Counted from the stretch's first letter, positions 19,577-26,854 are shown. The stretch: DNA of 37,561 nt from Clostridia bacterium (GCA_017435665.1 JAFSEP010000062.1:1-37561), one strand, 5' to 3'. The notes: generated by a model from the sequence alone, not told the origin. Program-made: numbers and translations.

Positions 19577-20290
19577 ATGAAAACCGATAAAAAGATAATA
19601 GTTAAATCCCTGAAAGCCGCTTTTCCCCATACAGTTCCCATACTTGCAGGCTTTCTGTTTCTGGGAATGACCTACGGCATATATATGAATGTATCCGGCT
19701 TCAGCTTTGTCTATCCCATGCTTATGAGTATGACCATTTTTGCAGGCTCAATGGAGTTTGTGACGGTCAATCTTCTTCTGGGTACATTCAATCCCTTGCA
19801 GGCACTTATGATGACCGTAATGATAAACGCACGACACCTTTTCTACGGTCTGTCACTTCTTGACAAATATAAAGATACATCATTTTTCAAGCCTTATCTC
19901 ATATTCGGTATGTGTGACGAATCCTTTTCAATTAACTGCTCCGTTGAAGTTCCCGAAGGTACGGATAAGAAGTGGTTTTACTTTTTTGTCACCATACTTA
20001 ATCAGTCCTATTGGGTAGCAGGCTCAACCTTAGGGGGACTTTTCGGTTCCTTTATTAATTTTGACACTACGGGCATCGATTTCGTTATGACAGCGATGTT
20101 TGTGGTAATCTTCCTTGAGCAATGGCTGAAGGAGAAAACCCACGTCTGCTCTGTTGCAGGTCTCGGAATATCTGCCCTGAGTCTGCTCATCTTCGGTGCA
20201 GAGGATTTCATTATCCCCGCTATGATAGGCTTGCTTGCAGTGCTTACACTTATAAGAAAGCCTCTTGAAAAAGGAGGTAAGCTTATATGA
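19577..20290 (+). CDS. azlC: AzlC-family branched-chain amino acid exporter, large subunit
   Basis: AzlC and AzlD form a two-component exporter for branched-chain amino acids or analogues such as azaleucine. The 237-residue protein has about six to seven membrane segments and family motifs including [22 protein letters not shown] and [13 protein letters not shown]. The start at MKTDKK is preferred because TTTAGGA lies 8 bases upstream; the in-frame ATG 42 bases earlier sits inside a stable hairpin. It overlaps azlD by 4 bases (ATGA). It follows oadA by about 55 bases, so readthrough from the sodium-pump operon is possible. Confidence 0.92.
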   Translation: MKTDKKIIVKSLKAAFPHTVPILAGFLFLGMTYGIYMNVSGFSFVYPMLMSMTIFAGSMEFVTVNLLLGTFNPLQALMMTVMINARHLFYGLSLLDKYKDTSFFKPYLIFGMCDESFSINCSVEVPEGTDKKWFYFFVTILNQSYWVAGSTLGGLFGSFINFDTTGIDFVMTAMFVVIFLEQWLKEKTHVCSVAGLGISALSLLIFGAEDFIIPAMIGLLAVLTLIRKPLEKGGKLI

Positions 20291-20622
20291 ATATGACACT
20301 TACACAGCAGATTATAACTATCGGCATGGTTGTAATCGGAACAATGCTTACAAGATTTCTTCCTTTTATACTCTTTCCGAAAAACAGGGAAACACCGAAA
20401 CACATACAATATCTCGGCAAGGCACTGCCCTCAGCGGTATTCGGTCTGCTGATTGTTTACTGCCTGAAAAACGTGGACATCCTTTCAGGCACACACGGTA
20501 TTCCCGAGCTGATTGCAATCATAGTTGTAATAGCTCTCCACCTGTGGAAAAGACAGATGCTCTTCTCCATAGCCGCCGGAACGGTGTGCTATATGGTGCT
20601 TGTGCAGTGGATGGGTGTGTGA
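20287..20622 (+). CDS. azlD: AzlD-family branched-chain amino acid exporter, small subunit
   Basis: This 111-residue protein has three to four membrane helices. The typical AzlD features are an early [12 protein letters not shown] segment, [16 protein letters not shown] and a C-terminal [13 protein letters not shown] helix. It pairs with AzlC. The ATG overlaps the azlC stop, and AAAGGAGGT lies about 11 bases upstream, so the two are translationally coupled. A strong hairpin at 20657-20680 follows. Confidence 0.92.
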   Translation: MNMTLTQQIITIGMVVIGTMLTRFLPFILFPKNRETPKHIQYLGKALPSAVFGLLIVYCLKNVDILSGTHGIPELIAIIVVIALHLWKRQMLFSIAAGTVCYMVLVQWMGV

Positions 20623-20656
20623 GGCTTGAATGAAAAATAAACAATAAAGAAGAACG

Positions 20657-20680
20657 CCCCGTTGGTGTAAACCAACGGGG
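20657..20680. terminator. Bidirectional terminator between azlD and the small membrane protein gene
   Basis: CCCCGTTGGT / ACCAACGGGG closes a GTAA loop: a 10-bp perfect stem between convergent genes. The T tracts on both sides are weak (TTGACTTT rightward, CGTTCTTCTTT leftward), so efficiency is uncertain. Confidence 0.6.
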
Positions 20681-20761
20681 TTGACTTTAGGATAATGCTT
20701 TTTGTTTTTTAAACTCTTCTTTATTTTTCTGAAAAAATGACAAACACTGTTTATTTTCGCA

Positions 20762-20986
20762 TTATCCGCAAGCCTTCATCAAACCCCATGCACCTGCGAG
20801 CATAACAATCGGCAACAGTAAAAATGCGCCGCCCACAAACACGAGGCATAGGATGAACAAAGGTATCGCCAGGGAAAGCAGAACAGTTGCAATAACCTTC
20901 GCCGTACCCCAGGTAAGCTTAGCCGCCAGACAGATTGCCTTTATCAGCAACCATACGGCAAGAAGTGAAACAATAATTTCAAACAT
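20762..20986 (-). CDS. Small two-helix membrane protein of unknown function
   Basis: This 74-residue protein is almost all hydrophobic: one helix at about 3-24 and a longer hydrophobic region at about 32-72, with one short basic/polar segment (KLTWGTAK) between. I do not recognise the family. It is supported as a gene by an excellent ribosome-binding site (AAGGAG, 9 bases before the ATG). It faces azlD convergently. No partner gene is adjacent that would suggest a role. Confidence 0.7.
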   Translation of the reverse strand: MFEIIVSLLAVWLLIKAICLAAKLTWGTAKVIATVLLSLAIPLFILCLVFVGGAFLLLPIVMLAGAWGLMKACG

Positions 20987-21135
20987 TTTCTTTATCTCCT
21001 TTTTGTCTTTTTCATTTATCCCTTATGTATATGTCGTACAAACGATTGAGCCGTCTGTCCTTCGTTGTGTCTATATAATACCTCTTTTTTTACGTTAACT
21101 GAATAGCAACAAGTGCGGTAAAACAAGACAAAAAA

Positions 21136-21150
21136 TTGCACTAAGTGCAA
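21136..21150. promoter_or_regulatory. 15-bp palindrome TTGCACTAAGTGCAA
   Basis: This perfect palindrome lies between the small membrane gene and the XRE regulator terminator. The half-site AAGTGCAA occurs again at the -35 box of the XRE gene (21766-21773). It may be a regulator operator, but nothing else supports this. Confidence 0.35.
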
Positions 21151-21160
21151 AAAAGCAAAG

Positions 21161-21193
21161 AAAAACGGTGTCGGAAGAGTTGTTCCGGCACCG
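21161..21193 (-). terminator. Terminator of the XRE regulator gene
   Basis: CGGTGTCGGAA / TTCCGGCACCG, with a GAGTTG loop and one G-U pair, is followed on the minus strand by five T residues. It lies 5 bases past the stop codon. Confidence 0.8.
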
Positions 21194-21198
21194 AAAAC

Positions 21199-21699
21199 TT
21201 ATTCACTTGTTATCTGTTTGTATTTTTCCATATTGATTTTTTCGTCGGCAAGCATCTGTTCAACCCAGAGCTGCAGGGTTTCAACGGTAATTGAAATATG
21301 CTCAAGCTCCTTTTGTATGTATACGAAATCCTCGATTTCATCGTCATCAATAATGCCGTCGGCAGTAATTTCAATCAATCGCTCCTGACTTTTCTTCATT
21401 GAATTAAGTGAAGAAAGCATTTCAAGGACTATCTGCGTCAGATCCTTGACCTTAATTTCAGGCACATATTTTTCACCGATGGGACATTCCTTTGCACAGT
21501 AACGGTTGCACAAAGTGGGCTCGCCGTAAATTTCCGCAAGAAGCATAACCTCATCGGGAGTGATGGGAAATTTGCCGTTTTCAATACGCTCCAGACGTTC
21601 GGGAGTAATAGGGTTGTTCAGAAGCATAGCTTCATCGCACACCTCGTCTCTGGTAAGATTATGGTTTTTACGGGTCTCTTTGAAAATTGTACCTGCCAT
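21199..21699 (-). CDS. XRE-family helix-turn-helix regulator with cysteine cluster
   Basis: This 166-residue protein has an N-terminal helix-turn-helix of the Cro/C1 type (about 4-60; TRDEVCDEA..ITPERLERIENGKFPITPDEVMLLAEIY). It then has a compact cysteine motif CNRYCAKECPIG (about 78-89) and a helical C-terminal region (about 95-160). The cysteine motif may bind metal or sense redox state; this is inference. AAGGAG lies ahead of the ATG. The gene has its own promoter (21745-21773) and terminator, so it is monocistronic. Its targets are not evident. Confidence 0.85.
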   Translation of the reverse strand: MAGTIFKETRKNHNLTRDEVCDEAMLLNNPITPERLERIENGKFPITPDEVMLLAEIYGEPTLCNRYCAKECPIGEKYVPEIKVKDLTQIVLEMLSSLNSMKKSQERLIEITADGIIDDDEIEDFVYIQKELEHISITVETLQLWVEQMLADEKINMEKYKQITSE

Positions 21700-21744
21700 A
21701 AATATTCTCCTTAAAGTTTTATGTATGCACTATATGTGAGACAC

Positions 21745-21773
21745 ATTATAGCATATAATTTTGAAAAGTGCAA
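21745..21773 (-). promoter_or_regulatory. Promoter of the XRE regulator gene
   Basis: The minus strand has TTGCAC, 17 bases, TATAAT. The -35 box forms half of a TTGCACTT word also found in the palindrome at 21136-21150. Confidence 0.8.
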
Positions 21774-21776
21774 TGC

Positions 21777-21880
21777 TGTGATGTTTACCACGAAATATCA
21801 GCGAAGCGACATCATTTCCGCAGGAAACACATGGGGGCATCCAATATCATTTGCCGAAGGCAAACACTACTGAAAAAAGT
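21777..21880. repeat. Degenerate hairpin array near the 3' end of the DUF4279 gene
   Basis: Short palindromes (GCGAAGCG, TTTCCGCAGGAAA, TTTGCCGAAGGCAAA) are separated by ATATCA or ACATCA words. The layout matches, less regularly, the ATGATAT/ATATCAT array on the other side of the DUF4279 gene (22407-22573). It looks like a decayed copy. Confidence 0.5.
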
Positions 21881-21947
21881 TTCTTTTCTGCGAAATAGCG
21901 GCTAAAAGTAGTCCAAACAGGGGTAAGAAAGACTAAAAGTAGAGTAA

Positions 21948-22355
21948 TTACTCTTGATCCATCACATACAAATCAATGTCAATTTTTGTTCTTGTTGCGT
22001 GACAAAAATCAATGACTTTTAGTGATGGAGCAAGGCACGGGCTTGAATTGGAAGTATAAACAGTAGGAACAATCTCTAATATATAGTCAACATCGAATTC
22101 GTTTTTGATTTCATTAAGAATATCAATTTTATTCAAGAGAGGAGCAATAGTTGTATGCATTTGATTTTCTACCAGCACATCATATTGCTCACACAGCCCG
22201 ATTTCCCACGATGCAAAATCATACAATGTCCCATCGTGGCGACTATCTCCGATTTTCCAGTATTTCTCAGGGACCAGACCTAATCGTTCCGTAATAAGAT
22301 CCGGATCAAAATTCCCGGTAATTCTGAAATATGTATAGCAACTGTTTTCGGACAT
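21948..22355 (-). CDS. DUF4279-family protein
   Basis: This 135-residue soluble protein contains YFRITGNFDPDLITERLGLVP, the hallmark opening of DUF4279 proteins (written here only in part: YFRITGNFDPD, then ITERLGL), and a WEIGL segment. Function is unknown; members often occur near mobile or immunity-related genes. The start at MSENSC is chosen because GAAGGTG lies 6 bases upstream; earlier in-frame ATGs lack such a site. The gene is flanked on both sides by ATATCA-type hairpin arrays, which hints at insertion as a module, but this is inference. Confidence 0.8.
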   Translation of the reverse strand: MSENSCYTYFRITGNFDPDLITERLGLVPEKYWKIGDSRHDGTLYDFASWEIGLCEQYDVLVENQMHTTIAPLLNKIDILNEIKNEFDVDYILEIVPTVYTSNSSPCLAPSLKVIDFCHATRTKIDIDLYVMDQE

Positions 22356-22406
22356 AAATGCACCTTCTTTCATCGGCATTATATCACAAAACAGTTTGTT
22401 TTTCAA

Positions 22407-22573
22407 TGATATATCGCTTACACGATATGATATACGGCATACGCCGTATGATATATTTGCTCTGCAAATATGATATAATATCCGTTCCCTTCATACGCGA
22501 AGCGTATATCATCTGCGAAGCAGATATCATAGCGTCAGCAATATCATCCGTGACCATGGGGAACGGATATCAT
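22407..22573. repeat. Modular hairpin array with ATGATAT / ATATCAT spacers
   Basis: Four direct ATGATAT words in the left half and four inverted ATATCAT words in the right half separate different short hairpins, including ACGGCATACGCCGT, ATTTGCTCTGCAAAT and CTGCGAAGCAG. The right half is enclosed by a perfect 12-bp stem, ATATCCGTTCCC (22478-22489) / GGGAACGGATAT (22559-22570). It ends next to the tmRNA terminator. No cas genes are present and the variable parts are palindromes, so it is not a CRISPR array. Confidence 0.75.
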
Positions 22574-22575
22574 TG

Positions 22576-22615
22576 AAAAAAGTCACCTTTGTCGGTAGAC
22601 AAAAGTGACTTTTTT
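22576..22615 (-). terminator. Terminator of ssrA
   Basis: AAAAAAGTCAC..TTTGTC / GACAAA..GTGACTTTTTT forms a long stem with T runs on both strands, directly after the CCA end of tmRNA. It can act in both directions. Confidence 0.85.
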
Positions 22616-22617
22616 CG

Positions 22618-22965
22618 TGGTGGAGATGGCGGGAGTCGAACCCGCGTCCGAAAACCCATCCACCCGACTTTCTACGAGTGTAGTCTGTCTTTTAAGATTC
22701 CCCTCAGGTGACGCCGACGGACAGGCTTCACCCTACGGTATCCTCTTGTTCATGGCAAGGGACGAGGAAAGCCCCTGCTCACGTTCACTGCTCATCGACG
22801 CTTCTTTCCGGGCCGCAGTATTCCCGGAAGAAACGGGCTGCAATTAGGCAGCCTTTAATACTGTTGTATTGTCGTTTATTTTTAAGTTTGCGGCTTTTAT
22901 AGTGGATACCGCCCCACTACTCGCTTATCGGACTTCAGAATCCCCGTCGAAATCCTTTCATCCCC
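22618..22965 (-). ncRNA. ssrA: Transfer-messenger RNA (tmRNA)
   Basis: tmRNA rescues stalled ribosomes with SmpB and tags the nascent peptide for proteolysis. On the minus strand the 5' end GGGGATG pairs with CATCTCC ahead of an encoded ACCA. The T-arm GCGGGTTCGACTCCCGC is clear, and the 5' portion has GGATTTCGACGGGG. The tag frame (22844-22891) reads ANLKINDNTTVLKAA followed by TAA, beginning with the expected alanine resume codon. The length of about 348 nt is normal. smpB lies immediately upstream in the same direction. No promoter is visible between them; the gap is filled by a hairpin array, suggesting cotranscription and processing. Confidence 0.97.
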
Positions 22966-22967
22966 AT

Positions 22968-23077
22968 GTGGCAAAGCCGTTGGCTTTGCAGTGAAATCTG
23001 ACTTACGTCAGGTGAAATCTTTGCTTCGCAAAGGTGAAATCCTGCTTCGCAGGATGAAATCTGCCTTCGGCAGGTGG
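22968..23077. repeat. Modular hairpin array with GTGAAAT spacers between smpB and ssrA
   Basis: Five different perfect hairpins are separated by four RTGAAAT spacers: GCAAAGCC/GGCTTTGC, CTGAC/GTCAG, CTTTGC/GCAAAG, CCTGC/GCAGG and CTGCC/GGCAG. Loops are GTT, TTAC, TTC, TTC and TTC. The array starts right next to the smpB stop codon and ends 5 bases from the tmRNA 5' end. Confidence 0.85.
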
Positions 23078-23542
23078 TTAATACCTTTCCCTAAAGCTTC
23101 TTTCAATGTCTCTTTTTGCGTCCTTTTTGGCGATGTCCTCTCGCTTGTCGTAGTTCTTTTTACCCTTGCAGAGACCTACTTCCATTTTGGCTCTGCCCTT
23201 GAGAAAATATACGCTCAGGGGTATAAGTGTCAGACCGTCCTGCTTAACTCTGCCGAAAAGGCGCATAATTTCTCTTTTATGCATAAGGAGCTTTTTCGGG
23301 CGCATAGGGTCTCTGTTGAAGATATTTCCCTGCTCGTAGGGACTGATGTGCATACCGTTTGCGAAGATTTCTCCGTTGTCGATAGTGCACCAGGAATCCT
23401 TGAGGTTGACCCTTCCGTTGCGTATGCTTTTTACTTCTGTGCCGAAAAGCTCAATGCCTGCCTCATATTTTTCAAGTACAAAGTAATCGTGAGCAGCCTT
23501 TTTGTTCTGTGCCACGACTTTTATTTCTTCTGTGTTTTCCAA
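23078..23542 (-). CDS. smpB: SsrA-binding protein SmpB
   Basis: SmpB binds the tRNA-like domain of tmRNA and delivers it to stalled ribosomes. The 154-residue protein has the family core: [32 protein letters not shown] (each within a longer block), [13 protein letters not shown] and the basic C-terminal tail [20 protein letters not shown]. The start is a TTG with AGGGGTGAG upstream. A longer frame starting 75 bases earlier runs into intergenic repeat words and is not credible. Its RNA partner ssrA is directly downstream. Confidence 0.95.
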   Translation of the reverse strand: MENTEEIKVVAQNKKAAHDYFVLEKYEAGIELFGTEVKSIRNGRVNLKDSWCTIDNGEIFANGMHISPYEQGNIFNRDPMRPKKLLMHKREIMRLFGRVKQDGLTLIPLSVYFLKGRAKMEVGLCKGKKNYDKREDIAKKDAKRDIERSFRERY

Positions 23543-23924
23543 ACTGCTCACCCCTTTTAAATTGAAAATTGAAAATGGAAAATTGAAAGCTTTGGGAATG
23601 CAGAATGCAGAACGCAAAACCCTTCCACCGCAAGCGGTCCCCCTTCCCTTTCAGGGACGGCTGCAGAATTGTGGGGAGCAAAGCTCCGGATTTTATCCGA
23701 CTCAGTCAGTTCTGACCGTTGGTCTGCTACCGCCGCTAAAACTTGTGTTCTGCTTTTGGGTTCCCCGTGCGGCTCCGACGCACCCCGCCCACGACCACGG
23801 GCGGTTCTGACTCCTTCCGCCGTAAACGGTCCCCCTTACTCATCGAGGAAGGTTTGACAGGCTCCCTCCCTGAGGGAGCTGGCAAAATCGGATTGCGATT
23901 TTGACTGAGGGAGATAATTGTGCA
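23543..23924. repeat. Repeat-filled gap between smpB and recR
   Basis: No gene is visible. The contents are AATTGAAAATGGAAAA words (23562-23588), GCAGAATGC words (23599-23613) and CTTCCACCGCAAGCGGTCCC (also at 37383-37402). A GGAGCAAAGCTCC hairpin unit and a segment around 23706-23735 appear inverted at 37533-37561. A two-hairpin palindromic element lies at 23861-23913. Confidence 0.75.
23861..23913. repeat. Two-hairpin palindromic element with covarying tail
   Basis: GCTCCCTC/GAGGGAGC (23861-23879) is followed by CAAAATCG/CGATTTTG (23883-23903) and the tail TGAGGGAG. The tail repeats the 3' arm of the first hairpin, so the 5' arm has two alternative partners. Relatives are at 414-469 and, inverted, at 30471-30520. 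Confidence 0.75.
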
Positions 23925-24527
23925 TTATATATTCTGTCTTCCCTCAAGAGCCTTGGCGAGGGTAACCTCGTCTGCATATTCAAGGTCTGCACCTACGGGT
24001 ACACCGTATGCAAGACGTGTGACCGTGATGCCCATAGGCTTGATATATCTTGAAATCAGCATAGCTGTTGCCTCGCCCTCAACGGTGGGATTGGTTGCCA
24101 TAATGATTTCAGTTACCTTTCCGTCACCCAGTCTGCCCAGAAGCTCCTTGAAGGCGATATCCTCGGGGCCTACGCCGTTCATCGGCGAGATAACGCCGTG
24201 AAGCACGTGGTAGAGACCGTTGTATTCGTGGGTGCGCTCGAAAGCCATAACATCCCGGGGGTCTTCCACAACGCAGATAACGCTATGGTCTCTGTCGTCA
24301 TTTGCACAGATTGAACAAAGCTCACCCTCTGTCAGGTTACAGCATTTTGCACATCTGTGAATTCTCTCTCTTGCCTCGATGATAGCATCTGCGAAGCCGT
24401 GAGCATCCTCGTCCTTCATATTCAGCACATAGAAAGCCATTCTCTGTGCGCTTTTGTGACCGATGCCCGGCATTCTTTCAAACTGCTCAATCAGCCTTGC
24501 AAGAGCCGCAACGTTGTAGCTTGCCAT
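23925..24527 (-). CDS. recR: Recombination protein RecR
   Basis: RecR works with RecF and RecO to load RecA at gaps. The 200-residue protein begins MASYNVAALARLIEQ and has the helix-hairpin-helix (MPGIGHKSAQRMA) and the C4 zinc finger (CAKCCNL..CSICAND). A TOPRIM domain (VICVVEDPRDVMAFE..) and the Walker-like C-terminal motif follow. Its length is exactly typical. The ATG lies one base after the ybaB stop (TGATATG) with a poor ribosome-binding site, implying coupling to ybaB. Synteny dnaX-ybaB-recR is conserved in Firmicutes. Confidence 0.97.
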   Translation of the reverse strand: MASYNVAALARLIEQFERMPGIGHKSAQRMAFYVLNMKDEDAHGFADAIIEARERIHRCAKCCNLTEGELCSICANDDRDHSVICVVEDPRDVMAFERTHEYNGLYHVLHGVISPMNGVGPEDIAFKELLGRLGDGKVTEIIMATNPTVEGEATAMLISRYIKPMGITVTRLAYGVPVGADLEYADEVTLAKALEGRQNI

Positions 24528-24528
24528 A

Positions 24529-24873
24529 TCAGAAAAGACCGGGGATATTGAGACCTGCAAGACCGCCCTGAGCAGCCTGCATCTTCTGATTCATAGCATC
24601 CTCAGCTCTCTTCATAGCCTCGTTTACTGCGGCAACGATAAGGTCGCTGAGCATTTCAACGTCTTCAGGGTCAACAACTTCGGGCTTGATATTGATAGCC
24701 TTTACCTCATGAGCGCCTGTTACGATTGCTTCAACGGCACCGCCGCCTGCACTTGCGCTGAATTCGGTAGCTTCTACCTCAGCCTGAGCGTTCTGCATAT
24801 CCTCCTGCATCTGCTGAATTTTCTTGAGCATATCTCCTCTGCTCTGGTTTGCACCGGGTATTCTTGCTTTCAT
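24529..24873 (-). CDS. ybaB: YbaB/EbfC nucleoid-associated DNA-binding protein
   Basis: This 114-residue protein has the family pattern: a helical, Met/Gln-rich N-terminal half (MLKKIQQMQEDMQNAQAEVE), a beta-rich middle (GGGAVEAIVTGAHEVKAINI) and a C-terminal helix ending with a Gly/Ala/Leu-rich tail. YbaB dimers bind DNA nonspecifically. AAAGGAG lies ahead of the ATG. It sits between dnaX and recR, the normal Firmicutes order, and the three genes form one leftward operon. Confidence 0.95.
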   Translation of the reverse strand: MKARIPGANQSRGDMLKKIQQMQEDMQNAQAEVEATEFSASAGGGAVEAIVTGAHEVKAINIKPEVVDPEDVEMLSDLIVAAVNEAMKRAEDAMNQKMQAAQGGLAGLNIPGLF

Positions 24874-24892
24874 ATGTGGTACTCCTTTATTA

Positions 24893-26653
24893 TTATTCGT
24901 TTATTTCAACTTTAATCTCCGACTGACGCATTTTGTTCAGCAAATCGTCAAGGGGATCTTTTTTCTGTGTGGCTGTTTCTTCCTTGCGCTTATATATGCC
25001 CAGTCTGTATTTTTCTCCCGTTACGGTAAATATCGCCTTTCTCACGTCGGTTGCATTTGAGCCTTCCCTGATAGTCTGATTGAAGGCCGGGAAGGGACAG
25101 TCAATGAGAACATAATCGCCGTGAAGGTATGCCGTAGAATTGTCAAGGACACCCCACAAAGGCATATTTGTCTTGCGTATTTCCTGTATAACCTCGGGCC
25201 ACTTATCAAACACTCTGTGACCTGCGGGCTCGCTGTCGCTTCTGACGGGTGAAGCAGGCTTCTTCTCAGGTTCCGTCTCAGGCTGAACGGGGACCTCGGT
25301 TTTTGTTGCTTCCTTTGCCTTTTCCGCTGTCTCCTCCTCAGGGTCAGCCGGTGCAGACTCGGGTTGCTTTACGGTTGCTTCGGGTATGCTGACTTCGGGC
25401 TCGGTCTGTATTACAGGAGCTTTGGGTTTATTCTGTATCTGCTCAGGGACGTCGGACCTGACCTCTCCGTCACCTTCGGTGCCGCCTCTCCTTTCAGGCG
25501 AGGCATAACCTGTTCTGACTATACGCTCAAGGTCAGCTATTCTTTTAAGCAAAGCCGAGTTGTCGCTGTTGAGGTTCGGACTTGCAAGGCGGATAACTGC
25601 CATTTCCATCTCTATTCTCTTATTAACGCCCTTTTTCATATTTCCAAGGGCATCCTGAAGGAGATCTATTGAGTTGAGTATGCCTTCAAGGGTATGCTTT
25701 TCAGCCTGCTGAACGGTCAGCTCAAGCTCCTCCTTTGTGCAGACCAGCAGCTCCTCAGCCTTTCTGACGGTTTTGACTATCATCAGGGAACGGAAATGAT
25801 TTATCATTTCGCTGCAAAGTCTTTCCATATCGCAGGAGGTGCTGTGAAGCTCGTCAAGGATTTCCATTGCACCTGCACAGTCGCTTGCGCAAAGACTGTC
25901 GGTCAGGCGGAAAAGATATTCCTTGCCCGTAAGACCTGCCACACGGCTTACAAGGTCGGCAGTTATACGGTTGCTTCTGCCTGCGCACTGATCCATAAGG
26001 GAAAGCGCATCACGCATACCGCCGTCAGAAATTCTTGATATGAGCATTACTGCATCTCTGTCGATTTCTATGCCCTCCTGAGCAGCAATGTATGACATAC
26101 GCTCGAGCATATCCTCTCCTGGAATTCTTCTGAAATCAAATCTCTGGCATCTTGAGAGAATTGTTGCGGGGATTTTGTGAACCTCGGTTGTTGCCAGAAT
26201 GAATTTTACGTGTGCGGGAGGCTCCTCAAGAGTTTTCAGCAGGGCGTTAAAGGCACCTGCGGAAAGCATATGAACCTCGTCGATGATATATACTCTGTAT
26301 TTGCAGGAGGCGGGGGCAAAGTTTACCTCCTGACGGATATCTCTGATGTTTTCAACGCCGTTGTTACTTGCGGCATCAATTTCAACAACGTCCATTATGG
26401 AGCCGTTATCGATTTTTTTGCAGACCTCGCATTCGTTGCAGGGGTCGCCGTTTACGGGATTCAGGCAGTTTACCGCCTTTGCCAGAATTTTGGCGCAGGT
26501 GGTTTTACCCGTACCTCTTGAGCCGGTGAAAAGGTAAGCGTGAGAATGTCTGCCGTTCTCTATTTCATTTTTCAGGGTTGAGGTAATATGGGGCTGTCCC
26601 ACCACATCGGAAAAGACCTTCGGTCTCCACTTTCTGTAAAGCACCTGATACAT
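24893..26653 (-). CDS. dnaX: DNA polymerase III subunit tau/gamma (clamp loader)
   Basis: DnaX is the ATPase core of the clamp loader that places DnaN on primed DNA. From the start MYQVLYRKWRP (AAGGAAG upstream) it is 586 residues. It has Walker A GSRGTGKT (44-51), a C4 zinc motif (C63 and CNECEVC), Walker B VYIIDEVHML and sensor SRC. Domain III is followed by a long low-complexity Glu/Pro/Lys linker, then a C-terminal domain. The linker DNA at 25460-25506 is a copy of an intergenic palindromic repeat, encoding YASPERRGGTEGDGEV in frame. The SRP RNA gene precedes it, as in B. subtilis. Confidence 0.96.
   Translation of the reverse strand: MYQVLYRKWRPKVFSDVVGQPHITSTLKNEIENGRHSHAYLFTGSRGTGKTTCAKILAKAVNCLNPVNGDPCNECEVCKKIDNGSIMDVVEIDAASNNGVENIRDIRQEVNFAPASCKYRVYIIDEVHMLSAGAFNALLKTLEEPPAHVKFILATTEVHKIPATILSRCQRFDFRRIPGEDMLERMSYIAAQEGIEIDRDAVMLISRISDGGMRDALSLMDQCAGRSNRITADLVSRVAGLTGKEYLFRLTDSLCASDCAGAMEILDELHSTSCDMERLCSEMINHFRSLMIVKTVRKAEELLVCTKEELELTVQQAEKHTLEGILNSIDLLQDALGNMKKGVNKRIEMEMAVIRLASPNLNSDNSALLKRIADLERIVRTGYASPERRGGTEGDGEVRSDVPEQIQNKPKAPVIQTEPEVSIPEATVKQPESAPADPEEETAEKAKEATKTEVPVQPETEPEKKPASPVRSDSEPAGHRVFDKWPEVIQEIRKTNMPLWGVLDNSTAYLHGDYVLIDCPFPAFNQTIREGSNATDVRKAIFTVTGEKYRLGIYKRKEETATQKKDPLDDLLNKMRQSEIKVEINE
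25460..25506. repeat. Palindromic repeat copy inside the dnaX reading frame
   Basis: The first 12 bases (GACCTCTCCGTC) and the last 21 are shared almost exactly with the intergenic element at 357-411, including CTCTCCTTTCAGGCGAGGCA. The middle differs but again forms a hairpin (CACCTTCGGTG). The insertion lies in the variable linker and keeps the frame. Confidence 0.8.
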
Positions 26654-26701
26654 TCTCATCACTTCCTTAAATCAGAATAAAAATAAAAGAGACATATTCC
26701 C

Positions 26702-26822
26702 TCGGTCATGCGTCGTGCAGGCGGGCTGTGGCGCACGGGCGTATCGCTTAATGCTGCTCGGTTCCCCGCCTGACATGGTTCACGTAGTTCCGTCGCACAG
26801 GACCCACACGCCGCATGACCGA
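26702..26822 (-). ncRNA. ffs: Signal recognition particle RNA, short 4.5S type
   Basis: SRP RNA binds Ffh and helps deliver membrane proteins. On the minus strand a closing stem CGGTCATGCG / CGCATGACCG (ends at 26821 and 26703) leads to the diagnostic apical part. GTCAGG, CGG, a GGAA tetraloop, CCG and AGCAGC follow in order, as in E. coli 4.5S RNA. The length of about 120 nt means the Alu domain found in B. subtilis scRNA is missing. It lies upstream of dnaX, as in B. subtilis, and has a strong promoter at 26855-26883. Confidence 0.93.
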
Positions 26823-26854
26823 AATAATATATCTCTGCAAATTCAGCGAAGTAT

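Noticed and set aside
22605-22902. Reading frames on the plus strand across ssrA (MAGVEPASENP-type)
   Set aside because: They are antisense translations of tmRNA, a well-known source of spurious proteins.
22407-23077. CRISPR-like arrays
   Set aside because: The constant unit is only 7 bases, the variable parts are palindromes rather than unrelated spacers, and no cas genes are nearby.
23543-23617. 25-residue N-terminal extension of SmpB
   Set aside because: The extension reads through intergenic repeat words; the TTG at 23542 has a good ribosome-binding site and gives normal length.
24960-24970. Programmed frameshift in dnaX at an A6 run
   Set aside because: The run is near the 3' end of the gene, so slippage would not give a gamma-type truncated product, and no stimulatory hairpin is evident.
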